DNA of 64,000 bases, taken from positions 620,001 to 684,000 of the forward strand of contig OY744469.1 of NCBI GenBank assembly GCA_963556145.1. The letters are read 5' to 3'. Positions 40,447 through 51,770 of the stretch are shown one piece after another (position 1 is the stretch's first letter; each line of letters begins with the position of its first letter). Origin of the DNA: Hygrocybe punicea. Its lineage: Eukaryota; Basidiomycota; Agaricomycetes; Agaricales; Hygrophoraceae. The position numbers were made by a program, and so were the translations under genes. Below the pieces are notes generated by a model. That model was not told the DNA's origin, did not search any database, and was given only the letters and a program-made list of their open reading frames with translations.

Positions 40447-43400
40447 ATGGGCACTGCGCCAACAGAGTTGATGCAACTATGTAGTTCAGTACCAAACATG
40501 GCTCATAGACTCCTCTCACTTCGTGCTTCCCGTAAGGCATCTACATCCAAGATGCCTGTCGCGACTACCACAGCCTCTGATGGTGTCAAAGAAGTTGATA
40601 AAGATGATAGCAAACCAATGCACGACCCTGCTATGCCTCCCCCACCCAATCCTGTACCTCCTCCACTCATGCTGGAACCAGAAATGAAGGCACTTGCTCA
40701 TTGTCTCAAGGTGCACATGAGAATTCTCTTTTACTTTTTGATTTTGCACCAATCCGCGAATATTTAGAATGCTATTGTCAAGACTGGACAAGTCTTCCGG
40801 TTTCACCATGACGCACGACACCTGTGAGTCGCTCCTGCGAACTGTAACCTTGGCAAATAAGTTTTTTTTGTATTCAGCGGCATTCATAAATACTCCCCTC
40901 ACCCTCTGCGATCTTTAATGGCCTCACTAGGTTGCAAGATCGAGAAGTACAACCAACTCTGTGATGCAATCGATGCTCATGTTGTGAGTACGCAAGGGTT
41001 GCCATAGTCCAACCCAATTTTATTTTATTTTATTTGTTTTGAGTCATATTATTGTCCCTCAGGGCAAACCCTATGTCGGACCTTACGTACATGGGCAATG
41101 TATATACAAATACAGGAGCCTTCCCGGAACCTGTGCCTCTGGTTTGCGAGTGCAACCACAATGGATTAAGTCCCCTGTGGTCCCAGCATGTCCATGCTGT
41201 TTTAAATGCCTGACCTGATGTGTGAGGGGGCCCAATGTCTAGAGCAGGGTGGTGGAGTATGGGTGGTCTAGACGAGCTAAGTGCTCGGCCACCTGGGTGG
41301 ACATGCACAGAGGGGGCTGTCACAGGGAGAAAAGTAAGAGAGAAAGGGAAATGATGGCCGGGTGAATGGTCGAGGGTGAGAGGTTGTGCGAGTGGTGGGT
41401 TGAGTGTCTATTGCGACTGTGTTGAGCGTATGTGTGACAGGGAGGTGTCCCAACGTGGGCAAGTGGAGAGAGGGGGGCATGCTGTGTAAGAGTGTGTTAG
41501 TTATGTGAGTGTGGGGGAGGCGAGGTCACTGAATGAGGCTTTTAATCTTCCTGTGCTTTGTATGAATTTGATGAGTTCTTGAATGCCTCTGGGGTCATTG
41601 AGGAGGTGTGAGAGAGAGCGGGCTTGGTTCCTAAGTGCGTTGGTGAGCTTGTGCCGTGCGTGGAAGTAGGCAGGGCATTCGAAGAGGAGGTGCTGGACGG
41701 TCTCGATGGCCATCTCGCATTTGGGGCAGGCGTTGGTGTCAGATCTGTTGATTCTGTGTAGGTAAGCATTTAGGGGGATGTGGTTAGTGCGTAGCTGGGT
41801 GATGAGGCTTGTCTGCGGCCGCGTTAGCTTGTCAGTGGTTTTAAGGAAATTGCGTAGAGGGAAGTCAGGGTCAATGCGGGAGAAGCGTACAAAACGTGGT
41901 GACCGGTGCCATTTCTCACGCCAAAGGTTTGTAAGGTGTCTGCTGAATGTGAGTTTGAGAGCCGATGTGTTGGAAGGGAGAGTGCTGCTGCGGAGGACGA
42001 CTGGTAGTGTACGACGTGGACTGGAGTCGTTTCTCGCTGCTTTCTTAGCTTCGGAGTTGGCTCTCTCATTCCCAGCTACCCCTTCATGCCCCGAAATCCA
42101 TTTGAGAGTGATGGTGAGATGTTGATTAGTGTCAACCAGGCGCCGCGCGAGGGCATGGGAAGTATGGAGGATGTGTTGCCCGGATTTCGTGTAGGGTGCG
42201 ATTAGCACATTAATGGTGGGCTGACAGTCGATGTAAATGGAAGTAGAGCGTAGACGAGATTTGCGGCTGAGTAGCTGTAGGGCAAGTAGGCTCGCTACAT
42301 TTTCTGCTTCGACATTGTGGTGGTCCGTGCTGGAGCCTAGGTGGTAGTGGAGGCCTTTGGGCTGGGATCTTCCAGTGCGGTAGAGTACGGCTGCTGCCCC
42401 TACACCGTCGTCGAGGGTCGAGCCGTCAGAGTAGATCTTGATGCTGGCATCATTGATGTTGTGGAGTGTGATGGATTCTTCTCTGGAAGGGGGGATAATT
42501 GCGTTGAAGGCTAGGGGGTGACGGGAGGAGGAGGTGGGGAAGCGGATGGGTTCTATGTGGTCAGGGTTGATGTCGAAGAGGTGGGTGAGAGTGTGGAGTG
42601 GGGATCTGTGTTTGGCGACTAAGTGTCTGGCGCATTTTCTAAGTGGGTTGTGAAGCCGGTGCAAGGCAGGTAATGTCGATAGTCTGATGATTGATCTGTG
42701 GCATGCTTTGTGCATGAGGAGGTCTACGGGGAGCAGTCCGGCGTGGAGGTTGAGGAGGTCATTGGGTGTTGTTCTGAGGGCCCCTGTGATGGGTATCGAT
42801 GCTATGTGTTGGGTCTTGGTTAGTTCCTGCATCGCTCTCACTGATCCGCACCTGTGAGCGTTATTGGCCATTCTATGTACCGGTGTGTACCAAACATCCG
42901 TGGCATATATCATCTTTGGGATTGCCACTGAGGTGTAGAGTTGATGCATGAGTTTTCTGGGTATGCCGGATTTGGGGCGTGCGATTCTTCGGAAGAGGTG
43001 TAGCCATTTGGTGGTCTTCACGATGGCATTTTCCCATTGTTCGTGCCAGCGGAGGTGCTGGTCCAAGATGATGCCGAGGAAGCGGTGAGACTTGACTGGC
43101 GAGATGGCTGTGTTGTTTAGGATTAGCGGTGGTTTTGGCGTATCGGTGCGCTGTGAAAAGTCTATTAGTGCGAATTTGCTGATTTCGAATTTGGAATTGT
43201 GCTCTTTGGACCATGAGTATGCTCCCCCAGGTTTCGACATGAGCTTCTTGAGGATTTGGTTGGTTTCGGCGAAGTCCTTGCCCTCTACATAGTAAGCTAC
43301 ATCGTTGACGAAGGCTACTGCCAGTTCCTGGTGACCTGTGGGAATTTCGATTAAGTCAGCATTGTAGAAAAGGTATATAATCATCGAAATCGGGTCCCCT

Positions 43401-44587
43401 TGTCCTATGCCATTGGCGAGGAGGATAGGGTCGGAAATGTAGTCGTCGAAAGTGAGGCGTGTGGTGCGATCCTTGAGGAGGTTGCCGACTAAGCAGACAA
43501 GATGTTCAGGTATCTTTCTCTTGCACAGTGTCCAACCCAATGACATTCAACACAGCTCCAAGCCATCGCGGTACTACAAAGAGAAGTAGAACGCGAAGAG
43601 CAATGCCTTAAAGATGCTCAGACAGCCTCTGTGGCAACGCGAACACGCTCAAAATCAACATCTCCTTTGCCATCCTCAGCCTCAGGGATAGAACCCTCTG
43701 TTGAAATGCCAACCACTCCACCACCTCTAGGCAGAACACATGGCCCTATGGCTTGTCGACAGTCCACAATTTCCATTTCCTCTCTTCATCGTCCTGGCCT
43801 GCTTCCCCTAAAACTAGATTTGTCCTCCAGTGCACTTCATTTCAATCCAGAAGAGTTTTCGATGATAACTACCGGGCCTCCGTCGCCAGTCACACTTGCA
43901 CCCAAGTCAGCTCGTCCATCTGCAACATCCGAATATTCTCCGGACATGATAGCGGCATTTGAGGCCTCTTCTGGCAGACGTGTTGACATTGACTTGACAG
44001 TCGCAGATTCTGATCCACAATCCAATGTTCACATACACCTTGATCCTACTATCGGTGCTTCGGCTGATAAACCTATCGAACTTGACATGAAAGGCATGGA
44101 CATCGACATGGCAGACATGACCGCTCTGCTTGGAACTTCAGGCAATCCAAGTTCAACTGTAGACACTGATGGATTGTTCACGCCTATGTCTATGCCCGAT
44201 CTGGTGAGGATGAAGGAAGAGGTGCATTTGGATAGGGAGATCATGCAAGTCATAGAAGGGAACCAGGATTTGTTTGCTTCACTCAATAATCCTGAACCAT
44301 CTTCCAATCCTATTGAACCGCCCGATTCACAAAATCTGAACATCTTGTCTACTTTGGGAATTATGGTGCCTTCACCAGGGTCTATCCTTGCGACATTCAC
44401 AGCATCCTTGAGCTCTACAGACCAGCTGCCAGTCACAGCTAGTACCAAAGTGAATGCGCCATTTGATTTAGGGTCGATAGATTTTGGCCCAATCCCGGAG
44501 CTATTTAACGGTGAGCAGGGGGATATGAATCTTGTTGACATGGAGGCATTATTCAACTTGGGCAAAGGAGAGAAGGAGACAAAGTAG
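40447..44587 (+). CDS. Four-exon host gene, intact, with a LINE in intron 3
   Basis: Exons 40447-40710, 40768-40823, 40878-40983 and 43556-44587 join in frame to 485 aa; introns 1 and 2 are 57 and 54 bp. Intron 3 begins GTGAGTACGC and ends CAACACAG with a 2.5 kb LINE inside it. The N-terminal third has PPPPNPVPPPL, then AIVKTGQVFRFHHDARHL and HPLRSLMASLGCKIEKYNQL, a conserved helical part. Exon 4 has a possible nuclear basic patch (TRTRSKSTSP), SISSLHRPGLLPLKLDLSSS, VTLAPKSARP, and acidic motifs DIDMADMTALLG and MNLVDMEALFN that look like activation-domain segments. I recall uncharacterised basidiomycete proteins of this design, possibly Mediator-like, but cannot name it. No stop or frameshift seen. 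The start could instead be an ATG at 40498. Confidence 0.7.
41019..43529 (-). mobile_element. 5'-truncated non-LTR retrotransposon (LINE)
   Basis: Perfect 12-bp target duplication GTCCAACCCAAT (41007-41018, 43530-43541). The 3' end on the minus strand is an (AAAAT)n-type tail (41019-41037). The 5' part, including the endonuclease and most of the reverse transcriptase, is missing. It lies in an intron of the plus-strand gene, antisense to it. Confidence 0.9.
41501..43529 (-). pseudogene. LINE reverse transcriptase C-terminus, RNase H and zinc finger
   Basis: Open for about 675 codons. It starts within the reverse transcriptase: GIGQGDPISMIIYLFYNADL, then AFVNDVAYYVEG where the catalytic box is normally FVDD or YADD, so one catalytic Asp is Asn. 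The thumb region and APPLHLFRR-like stretch lead to an RNase H domain (SIKIYSDGSTLDDGVGAAAV, HHNVEAENVASLLALQLLSR, ISGHEGVAGNERAN). A CPKCEMAIETVQHLLFEC finger precedes the stop. This order fits RNase H-bearing fungal LINEs of the Tad/I group. Without its N-terminus it cannot act alone. Confidence 0.85.
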
Positions 44588-45688
44588 AAACCATGTTCTG
44601 TTCTTGACTTTTAGAGCATGTTTGAACTCTTATTCAACTTGTGAGATAAAGGAGATAATGAGAGGTCGTCAATTGTGAAAGATCATTATGTACATGGTGT
44701 CATGATCATAAAATGACATGCACTGTCCATCCCACTCTAAACACGCATCAGTGTTCTATCGCTGCTGCCTTGACATCTCTCCAAAAAGTGTCCCATTGGT
44801 TACTTTTCAACTGGACCTCCTGCTTGATATCTGGCATTCCACCAATATCACTGGAGTTGGAAGGCGGTAGCCCTGAATTCTGACTTGATGTGAACGCTTC
44901 TCTCTGTGCAAGCGCAACTCTGTCAATGGCCTTTATCAAACTTGGCGTCACAGGTACAGGAACGGCTCCTGGTGTGGGTGACACCATGATCGGGTTCGAC
45001 GTCACGGTGGCATTCTGACTCATATGTCACCTCATGAAATCCGGACTCCATCTATGCCGATCTCGGCTAACCCGCCATTTTACCTGTTCCATGTGAGCGG
45101 TGACATCTTCCTTGTAATCCAAGTATTCAGGAGCAGAAGAATCACCCTTCACCCCACTTTCCTTGTCGCCATTTAGAGTGGTGCTCCCAGAGCTAGCACT
45201 CCTCTCGTCCTTTAGCCATGGCTTCATATTATCTGAAGGCCTTTGCAACTCGTCATCGCTGTCCGAATCTGAACTGTCTTCAGTATAGGCATCTCCGAAG
45301 TTGATCCTCTCTTTACGCTTGCCAGCCCTGGCCTGTAAACGTGTCTCAGAAGATAATTTCCCTTGTTTTCGCAGGAATGCAGGATGGAAAGGCTTTGTCT
45401 GAGACTGAGATGTAAGAGAAACTCGTGATGCGTCATGCATCTTCATTATGGTTAGGCATATGCACGGATTTGGCGGATCAACGTGGATTGCGGATATGGA
45501 TTGCCGCGGATACGAGTACGGATACCATTTTTGGTATCCACCGATCCGTGGATCCGTACCCGCGGGTCCCTATTTGGGAATGTCACGGTACCCCATGATG
45601 TTATGTCACTTACTTTAGCTAAGTTCTGATAGTTTCTAACACCGTCACAAGCGCAAATACAACAACAACAACAACAAGACAACCCACG

Positions 45689-45720
<32 letters not shown>

Positions 45721-45800
45721 CCACAACCACAACCACAACAACAACAACCACAACAACAACAACCGCACACCAAAAACGGACCACCTAAGTCGCGACAGCG

Positions 45801-45967
45801 ATGACAACGACGGAAAGGAAAGCCGGGAGGGTGGTGCGCCCACCTACCGGCCCAGGTACGTCTCCCCAAATCCAGTCCCAACGACATCGGCTAACGAGGG
45901 GAATGGACAAGGCGACGACGAAGACAGACACAGTCCCACCTCGCGAACATGCCCTGGCTGCATCAAT
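45801..45967 (+). other. Cassette-like ORF segment in N7
   Basis: ATG at 45801 gives TTTERKAGRVVRPPTGP, then a GTACGT site, matching the exon-1 end seen in N1 and N2. After an intron-like stretch the sequence runs into the palindrome at 45938. The downstream exon is short and shifted in frame (PTSRTCPGCIN then TGA at the dyad). Confidence 0.4.
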
Positions 45968-45990
45968 TGACGTGCGGTGTTTTGCGTGGG
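45938..45990. repeat. CAATTG palindrome, copy 7 (degenerate right arm)
   Basis: ACCTCGCGAACATGCC...GCATCAA faces TTGACGTGCGGTG...TGCGTGGG; the right arm has lost the final GAGGT. Confidence 0.65.
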
Positions 45991-46929
45991 AAGTGTTTGA
46001 ACAAATCCACACCAAGGGTTTCCAGAGTGCGTCGTTGATCGGGAAATTACCTTGTTGTCCTTTGGGAACAAGGATTTAGCTCTTCTATAACTCTGGGTTA
46101 TTCCTGTTGGGTGGTGGGGTTGTGGTGTGAATCCTATCAAAGGTTAGCTTTGAGGGATACAACAAATACTTGACAATAATATAAGTCAGATGTATGACTT
46201 ATAGAGGATGAGTGAACAGTGAGGTCTTCCCTACTAAAGGTAAAGACTTTGAGTGACAAGAGGTATGCGAGAGTATAAGCGGATATATCTCAAGCAAGTA
46301 TGAGCGAGTATATGATGAACAAGTGTACAACAGTCAAGTATACAAGTAGCAAGTATACAATGAGCAGAGGTACAACAGAGATGAGCGATGAGTGATGAGT
46401 GATGGGCGATGAGCGATGGGCGATGGGCGAGTGTAATAGTAGAAGTCAAACAAGGGGAGGTGTGACAAAGTACTATATACAAAGAATGAATGAACTGAAC
46501 AATAGGCAAGTAGAATTGATAATCAAGATATCGGACTTTATTCCAAAGCTTCAAACACACATTGGCTACTAGTGCAGAATAAAGTACTGGGATATCTTTG
46601 ATGATGACCAATAGAACTTGAAGGAAGATGAATGTGACTGTACTACGTGACAGAACACAAAGAAAATATATCAAACAAGTAATAAGGGAGTATCAATATA
46701 TCTGAGATTGATAGTCCTTAGACAAATGAATGAAGACTTGAACTGCAATTGGTATTTGAAGTACTACTACACAAGTAATACAAACAAACACAGAGGGGTG
46801 AATCAGAATCTGGGAGACGGACTGTCCTGTGACTGGGCCTGTCAGATTAGGTGACTGAGCCATCTCCAGCAGAAACTGGGCTCTATATATACCTATTCTA
46901 CAGCAAGAGTCATTCTGAGTCATAGAATG

Positions 46930-47800
46930 GTATATGAAATGGAGAGCATAGGTTATGACTCATAGGGAGTCATGTAGGGGAGAGGCATAGGTTTATGACT
47001 CATAAGGAGTCATAATATTGAAGGGCATGGGGGGGTTATGACTCATAAGGAATCATAAGAAGGGAAGGCATGGGTTTGTGACTCATACAGAGTCAATTAA
47101 TGAGTCACATAGGTACTATAATCAAAGGATGGGGCATAATGAGCCAGAAATAGTCATAATGAGGCATGGGTGGTCATAATGGGTCATGGTTGGTCATAAT
47201 GGGTCATGGGTGGTCATAATGAGTCATAAGGGTCATGAATTTGTCATAGATAGATCAATGAGTCACATTTGATGGGTGTGAGTCATTTTGCTGATCTAAT
47301 CTTGGGTGTGTGAATCAAAGGCAAGGGCTGTGCCAGGTTATGCTTCTAGAATCATCTTCCTGAGGCTATGCTTCTTGATCAATTGATGCCATGCCATGTG
47401 TGTATCCTTATCAGTTAAGAAAAAGATAAGACAAGGGCTGAGCTGTATTTGATCAATTGATATGAAATGTGATAGGGATGCTGTGCTTCTTGATCAGGGA
47501 ATGATGGGTGGCATGTGTTATCTCTATGGCTGGAGATAAGGATGTGGCTGCACTGCTTGTGCTTCTTTGGCCTCTGATAAGATGTTTGGGGGCCTTATCA
47601 GTTAAGATAAGGGTATTCCTTCATTTCCTCTGCATAGATAAGGGTTTTCTTGCATGTCCCTTCTGTAGATAAGGGTTCCCTTGCATGTCCCTTGTATAGA
47701 TAAGGGTTTCATGTAGTCCTGTGTGCAGATAAGGATTTCCTGTGTGTCCTATATGCAGATAAGGGTATTCCTTTCTACTCCATATGCAGATGGGGGTGTT
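46930..47800 (+). repeat. Minisatellites inside N7
   Basis: Three short-unit arrays: GACTCATAAGGAGTCAT (46950-47100, each unit self-complementary), GGGTCATGGTTGGTCATAAT (47140-47240), and AGATAAGGGTTTCCTTGCATG-like 33-bp units (47620-47770). No coding evidence. Confidence 0.7.
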
Positions 47801-48009
47801 CCAGTATGAATTGGTCCTTGTAATGTGATGTGTGCTGTAGGGATGGTGACTAGTGACAGCATATTGCTATGTTTTGATCCAAATCCTTTCTGGATCATGA
47901 CAGCGGACACCCATGGAAAATCCCCGGCCCCTTCCAATCTCACGAAAACAGTCTCACCTCGCGAACACGCCCCGGCCGCGCTCGTCACGGCTCATCCACG
48001 AACATGACC

Positions 48010-48064
48010 ACCTCGCGAACACGCACGTCCGCGTCAATTGACGCACGCACGGCGTTCGCGAGGT
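48010..48064. repeat. 55-bp CAATTG palindrome, copy 8
   Basis: ACCTCGCGAACACGCACG...GCGTCAA faces TTGACGC...GGCGTTCGCGAGGT, almost perfect. The plus frame HLANTHVRVN stops at the dyad. A lone left arm (ACCTCGCGAACACGCC) also lies at 47956. Confidence 0.9.
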
Positions 48065-48160
48065 GTCTGGCATGGGAACCGTTGGCATCCGCCGTCAACG
48101 GGTGCAGGTTGGCACCTGTCACTGGGACGGGGGCGGTTACCATGGGTACGGGCTGATTTT

Positions 48161-48215
48161 ACCTTGCGCGAGCACGCCGCAACATCAATTGACGTTGGCG
48201 TGGCGAACGCAAGGT
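48161..48215. repeat. 55-bp CAATTG palindrome, copy 9
   Basis: ACCTTGCGCGAGCACGCC...CATCAA faces TTGACG...GGCGAACGCAAGGT. The outer arms changed together (CTTGCG with CGCAAG), which keeps pairing. The plus frame YLARARRNIN stops at the dyad. Confidence 0.85.
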
Positions 48216-48575
48216 AAATTACCAACCGATCCGTCGGTATCCACGACGATATCCGTATCTGTCTCCGTATCCGTGGCTTGGGTATGGATATTGACGGATA
48301 CGGATACGGATAGCCTCAGATGTATCCATGGAGTATTCGTGCAATAGCCTAATTATGGTGCGGGATTTGATTTCTTCGTTGGGAGGAAAGACAATGTTGT
48401 TGGAAAGAAAATGCTCAGAAGGCTTCGGATGCCCGAAAAGTCGACTCCAAAATGAAAATGAGAGTGGTTGGAACATCCCTGCCTGATCGGCGGCTATAGC
48501 ATCAAGGAAACCATGTTGGATTGACAAGGCTTTATATGGCTTGAAAATAAATAGAATGTGCAGAAAATGTATCAT

Positions 48576-49419
48576 TTTGATAAATGAATTGATATAGCCA
48601 TATATAGGCTGATGGAGATGTTGAAATTTACAAATATCTGAACTGTGTTGAGACTCTATATGATGTTACTAAGTCATGTCATTTAGGCATGACAAAGTAA
48701 TCAGTTATAGCCATTATGCTGGGCACCATATGAATCAACTTGATGTAAGTTCACAATGTGTTGTAATCATGGTGAACTATAATCTGAATTGCAATCTATC
48801 TTCTCCAGTACCTAGGTTTATAAAGGGTGGTTCTGTAGATCTTTTCTACCGTCTACACAAGCCATACACAAACAATAATGCAGTATCAGCTTGATATGCA
48901 AGGTTATGTCATCATCATGCTGATGACAATTTTGGCCTCAGGTGTGAGAATGATCTATTTGGCAGAATATACAAAGTACGTCCCTCATTGCAATAACTTA
49001 CCAGAATGATCATATTCATAGCAATAAGCAGACAATTTATGCTGTTGTTGATCATTTGCCAATGTGATATAAACACACAAAGTGGGCTAGATACCGTCTA
49101 CAGCATCAGAATTTAAGGTGCATGGACTGAATTGCACAATTGGACTCGATTGACATTGTGGTTGGGCTTTAGCTTATCTGTCTGGAAACTATGTGCATAG
49201 CAAGAAATGTTCTTATTGGTAATGGTTTAGCTTCGAGGAGAGGTGTCTATCTATTCACCTCATGTGCTCTCAGGGTGGCCCGTTTCTCCTTAATCCTCAA
49301 CAGGGCACTATCTTTACAAACAGGACGTTGTGCCGATGAGTAGCTGGGGAACACTTGACTAATAATTATGAAATTTCTGGATCTATATTGAAAGGCCCGA
49401 GGGTGCCACATACTGATTC
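48576..49419. other. No gene recognised
   Basis: AT-rich; probably 3' flank of the DUF6698-like gene and 5' flank of the preceding gene. Only short open frames. Confidence 0.4.
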
Positions 49420-50668
49420 CACCATGTGAGGAGTTCTTCTACCTCCAGTTTCTCTTCAGGTCATTGAGGAGTTCCAGAATGCTGTTATAAAATTGCTCAG
49501 AGTCGGTGACTGTATCCATTCGAGAGAACACTGAGGAGGAGCATAATGCAAACCAAACCTAGTGATGGAGTATAAGACCCTCCATTGCAAGCCAGAATAA
49601 AACTAAACGCACCTGGGTAGCGATGTAGGCAATAGATGCTGTGGTTGTACGTTTCATTCCGTGAATGCGAGCATTCCCTGAGCGAGTTGCTTTGGGCTCC
49701 TTATCAACAGAGCCCAGTGACGTAAAAATATGTTTGAATGCTTATAAAGTGAGTTATGAGATAATAGCTTGACAGCAAAAACGTGACACTCACGATTACT
49801 AAAAGGGGGCTTCGAAGGAGCCCATTCCACAGATCTTTGGGATCATAAGTGTAACCAGCATAGAGGAAAATTGGCCATTGGTCTCTGCTGACTGCCATCT
49901 CTCCACTCTTCAGCTTCTCCCTGATTCTGCGCGAAGTCAGCACATCAGTGTCAAGATATAGCAACCACTAACTCTAGGTTGGTCCAGTCCAGACCAGCAG
50001 GACAGAGCAGTGCTCCAGTTCATTCATGATGGAACCCTCAATCAATCTTGACATTTCGGGAAAGGAGAGGGACCAGGGCTTCGCCTTTGGGTGTGATCCA
50101 ATCTAAAATAGGACCTTTGAGGCTCTTCGTATCGTCACCTCTAGCACCTGAAGCCCCCTTTCGAATCTAAGCAAACTAATTAATTTCTAGTCTAGGTTAT
50201 GAATAATTTTGGAGAAAGGAGCCTGACTAACTCGGCAACAATAGTCACCTCATCATCCGAGCCTCTCATGAGATGTTCTTCAAGCCCCGGCACAGACTTC
50301 AAAAGCTCTTGGAATATCTGATGTTCCCGCCTTTCCCTGGAATCCAATAAGAACAAGAAATCTTTAATAATAATCAAGGCACTCAGTTGTAAAGTCCTCT
50401 GCCAGCTGATCCGCCAACTCCACCGTTCGCAAGATACCATTAGTCAACAGGGCCTGGATATTGCACAAAGTGTGCACTGTTCGGCAGAAATGGCGACCAT
50501 GATGTACCAATGGGTCAGTAGTGCAGCTGACATATACACATTATCAGAAGAAAGCAGGAGCTGTGTAAGAGTTGGGGAAACAAATGCTTTCTTCCTTGGT
50601 CCCAGTTCGAGTGCACTGGAGCGCTTGTGAGTATCAGATGATGGCTGATTCTCTTTGTCCGACATCAT
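49420..50668 (-). pseudogene. DUF6698-like gene, decayed
   Basis: ATG at 50668 gives SDKENQPSSDTHKRSSALEL and ALLTHWYIMVAISAEQC. Further exons read FLLDSRERREHQIFQELLKS, then KGASGARGDDTKSLKGPILD, WITPKGEALVP, SGEMAVSRDQWPIFLYAGYT, DPKDLWNGLLRSPLLV, DKEPKATRSGNARIHGM, TTASIAYIATQ, SSVFSRMDTVTDSEQFYNSI. This order and wording match the DUF6698 family of agaricomycetes as I remember it; function unknown, often near transposons. Several joints need frame changes and at least one part (downstream of FPEMSR, ~50060) is shifted, so it is probably dead. Confidence 0.6.
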
Positions 50669-51071
50669 AGTGGGGAGTCAGTGTTGTTGTAGGATGTGAC
50701 AGGAGGAGTTCTGAGAAGTCAACAACCAGAGCTCTGAATCCTTTTATTGCAGTGGTTAGGCTGCCACGGGTTTCCACTGACTTCCAAGCCCCACAGTTCG
50801 CCGATATTTGCCATTACGGCAGCCACTAATATTGATATTCACCCAGGCACACTCATCCAATGGGGGGCATGGCGATCACCAGCATCTATGATGGCATGTG
50901 TGGCAGTGTACCGAATATATCCAGGGCTCTGAGTTGTGCTTTGTAAAAAAGTACCACTGACATCATCTGGATGAGATGCAACAGACACCCACTTACTCTA
51001 AAACAGGTCAGACTAGTCACCACGAATGGTAAGAATCTTGCTGCCCTTCAGTGAAATTCGTAGCATAACGT
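50669..51071. other. Spacer before the Gypsy element
   Basis: No gene recognised. It ends in ACGT (51068-51071), the possible target duplication partner of ACAT at 61238-61241. Confidence 0.4.
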
Positions 51072-51751
51072 TGTAGAGGGCACGGCCCGTCTATGCCCGA
51101 AAACCCGGTATATACGACACAACCCAGACCCGGATCCGACTCCAACTCAACTCCCAACAAACCCGATCGATATACAAATGCAAACCCACCGAACCCGAAC
51201 CTGGACCCGACTCACATCACCACGCGACACGCAACCTGACCACGACGGTCTCATCACAACAAATGCATATCAAATGCTCCACTACTATGGCTCTCCGAGG
51301 ACCCTATCATGTCTCATAGAAACCTTAGACGATTCGATATATGTTTATTTATTTTGATAGATACCGCCTCGTCTCCTAACTAGGCTGTGTAGGGCATCGC
51401 CTTCACAGTACTATATAATGTACAGTAGTTGTACCAAAAAAAAAAGTTATTACTTCACTCCAAAATCGTCTTAAGATCACTCTTGTATTAGTCCTTTATC
51501 GTCCTCCCCGACCTATGCCTCCTCATATTCTCGTATTCATCCTACTCGATACCTGACCTACGACTCAACCGGATCCGATCGTATGATCACCCCGGAACCC
51601 GACCCGACCGACCAGACAAGACTTAGTCTTACCCGGAACCACTTACGTGACCCGGATTACCTGACTTACCACTCCACTGATTGCTTTCATCAGCTGATCA
51701 TCCCCTTTTGGTAGATTCCGTTCCGGATCTACCCCGAGACTCGCCGTCACA
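51072..51751 (+). repeat. 5' LTR
   Basis: Starts TGTAGAGGGCACGGCCCG. TATA-like ACTATATAATG near 51410 and an A-run follow. Compared with the 3' LTR it has an extra TTGCTTTCATCAGCTGA near 51681. Confidence 0.9.
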
Positions 51752-51753
51752 AC

Positions 51754-51770
51754 TGGAGCCCACCGTGAGG
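51754..51770 (+). promoter_or_regulatory. Primer binding site
   Basis: TGGAGCCCACCGTGAGG, 2 nt after the LTR. It differs by one base from the site of the 2-kb LTR element (4273-4289). Confidence 0.65.

Larger units (their letters stand above)
45453..48351 (+). mobile_element. Non-autonomous hAT-like element (N7)
   Basis: Perfect 8-bp duplication ATTATGGT (45445-45452, 48352-48359). Ends TAGGCATATGCACGGAT and, reversed, TAGGCTATTGCACGAAT are inverted. Subterminal GGATACGGATAC/GTATCCGTATCC repeats lie at both sides. Inside are a CAACAACAA microsatellite, a cassette-like ORF, minisatellites and three palindromes. No transposase seen. Confidence 0.9.
44748..48575 (-). pseudogene. Orphan host gene split by a 2.9 kb hAT-like element
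   Basis: Minus-strand coding begins at or before 48575: HGFLDAIAADQAGMFQPLSF, FWSRLFGHPKPSEHFLSNN, FPPNEEIKSRTI. It resumes beyond the insertion at 45446 as MKMHDASRVSLTSQSQ, then an acidic stretch (YTEDSSDSDSDDELQRPSDN) and WRVSRDRHRWSPDF. The last part (45023-44748) has VPVTPSLIKAIDRVALAQRE and NQWDTFWRDVKAAAIE before the stop. With the element and one duplication removed the frame is continuous. Between 45027 and 45023 the frame shifts, by a very short deletion or lost intron. I do not recognise the family; acidic and Ser-rich composition suggests a nuclear or regulatory protein. The first exon may lie above 48575. Confidence 0.5.

Noticed and set aside
40258..40476. 72-codon minus-strand ORF as a gene
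   Set aside because: Too short, no start context and no recognised domain; noted only as a possible lost exon.
51681..51753. Gag start inside the 5' LTR
   Set aside because: The open frame begins at a TTG within the LTR and crosses the primer site; the first ATG is at 52065, so the LTR part is unlikely to be translated.
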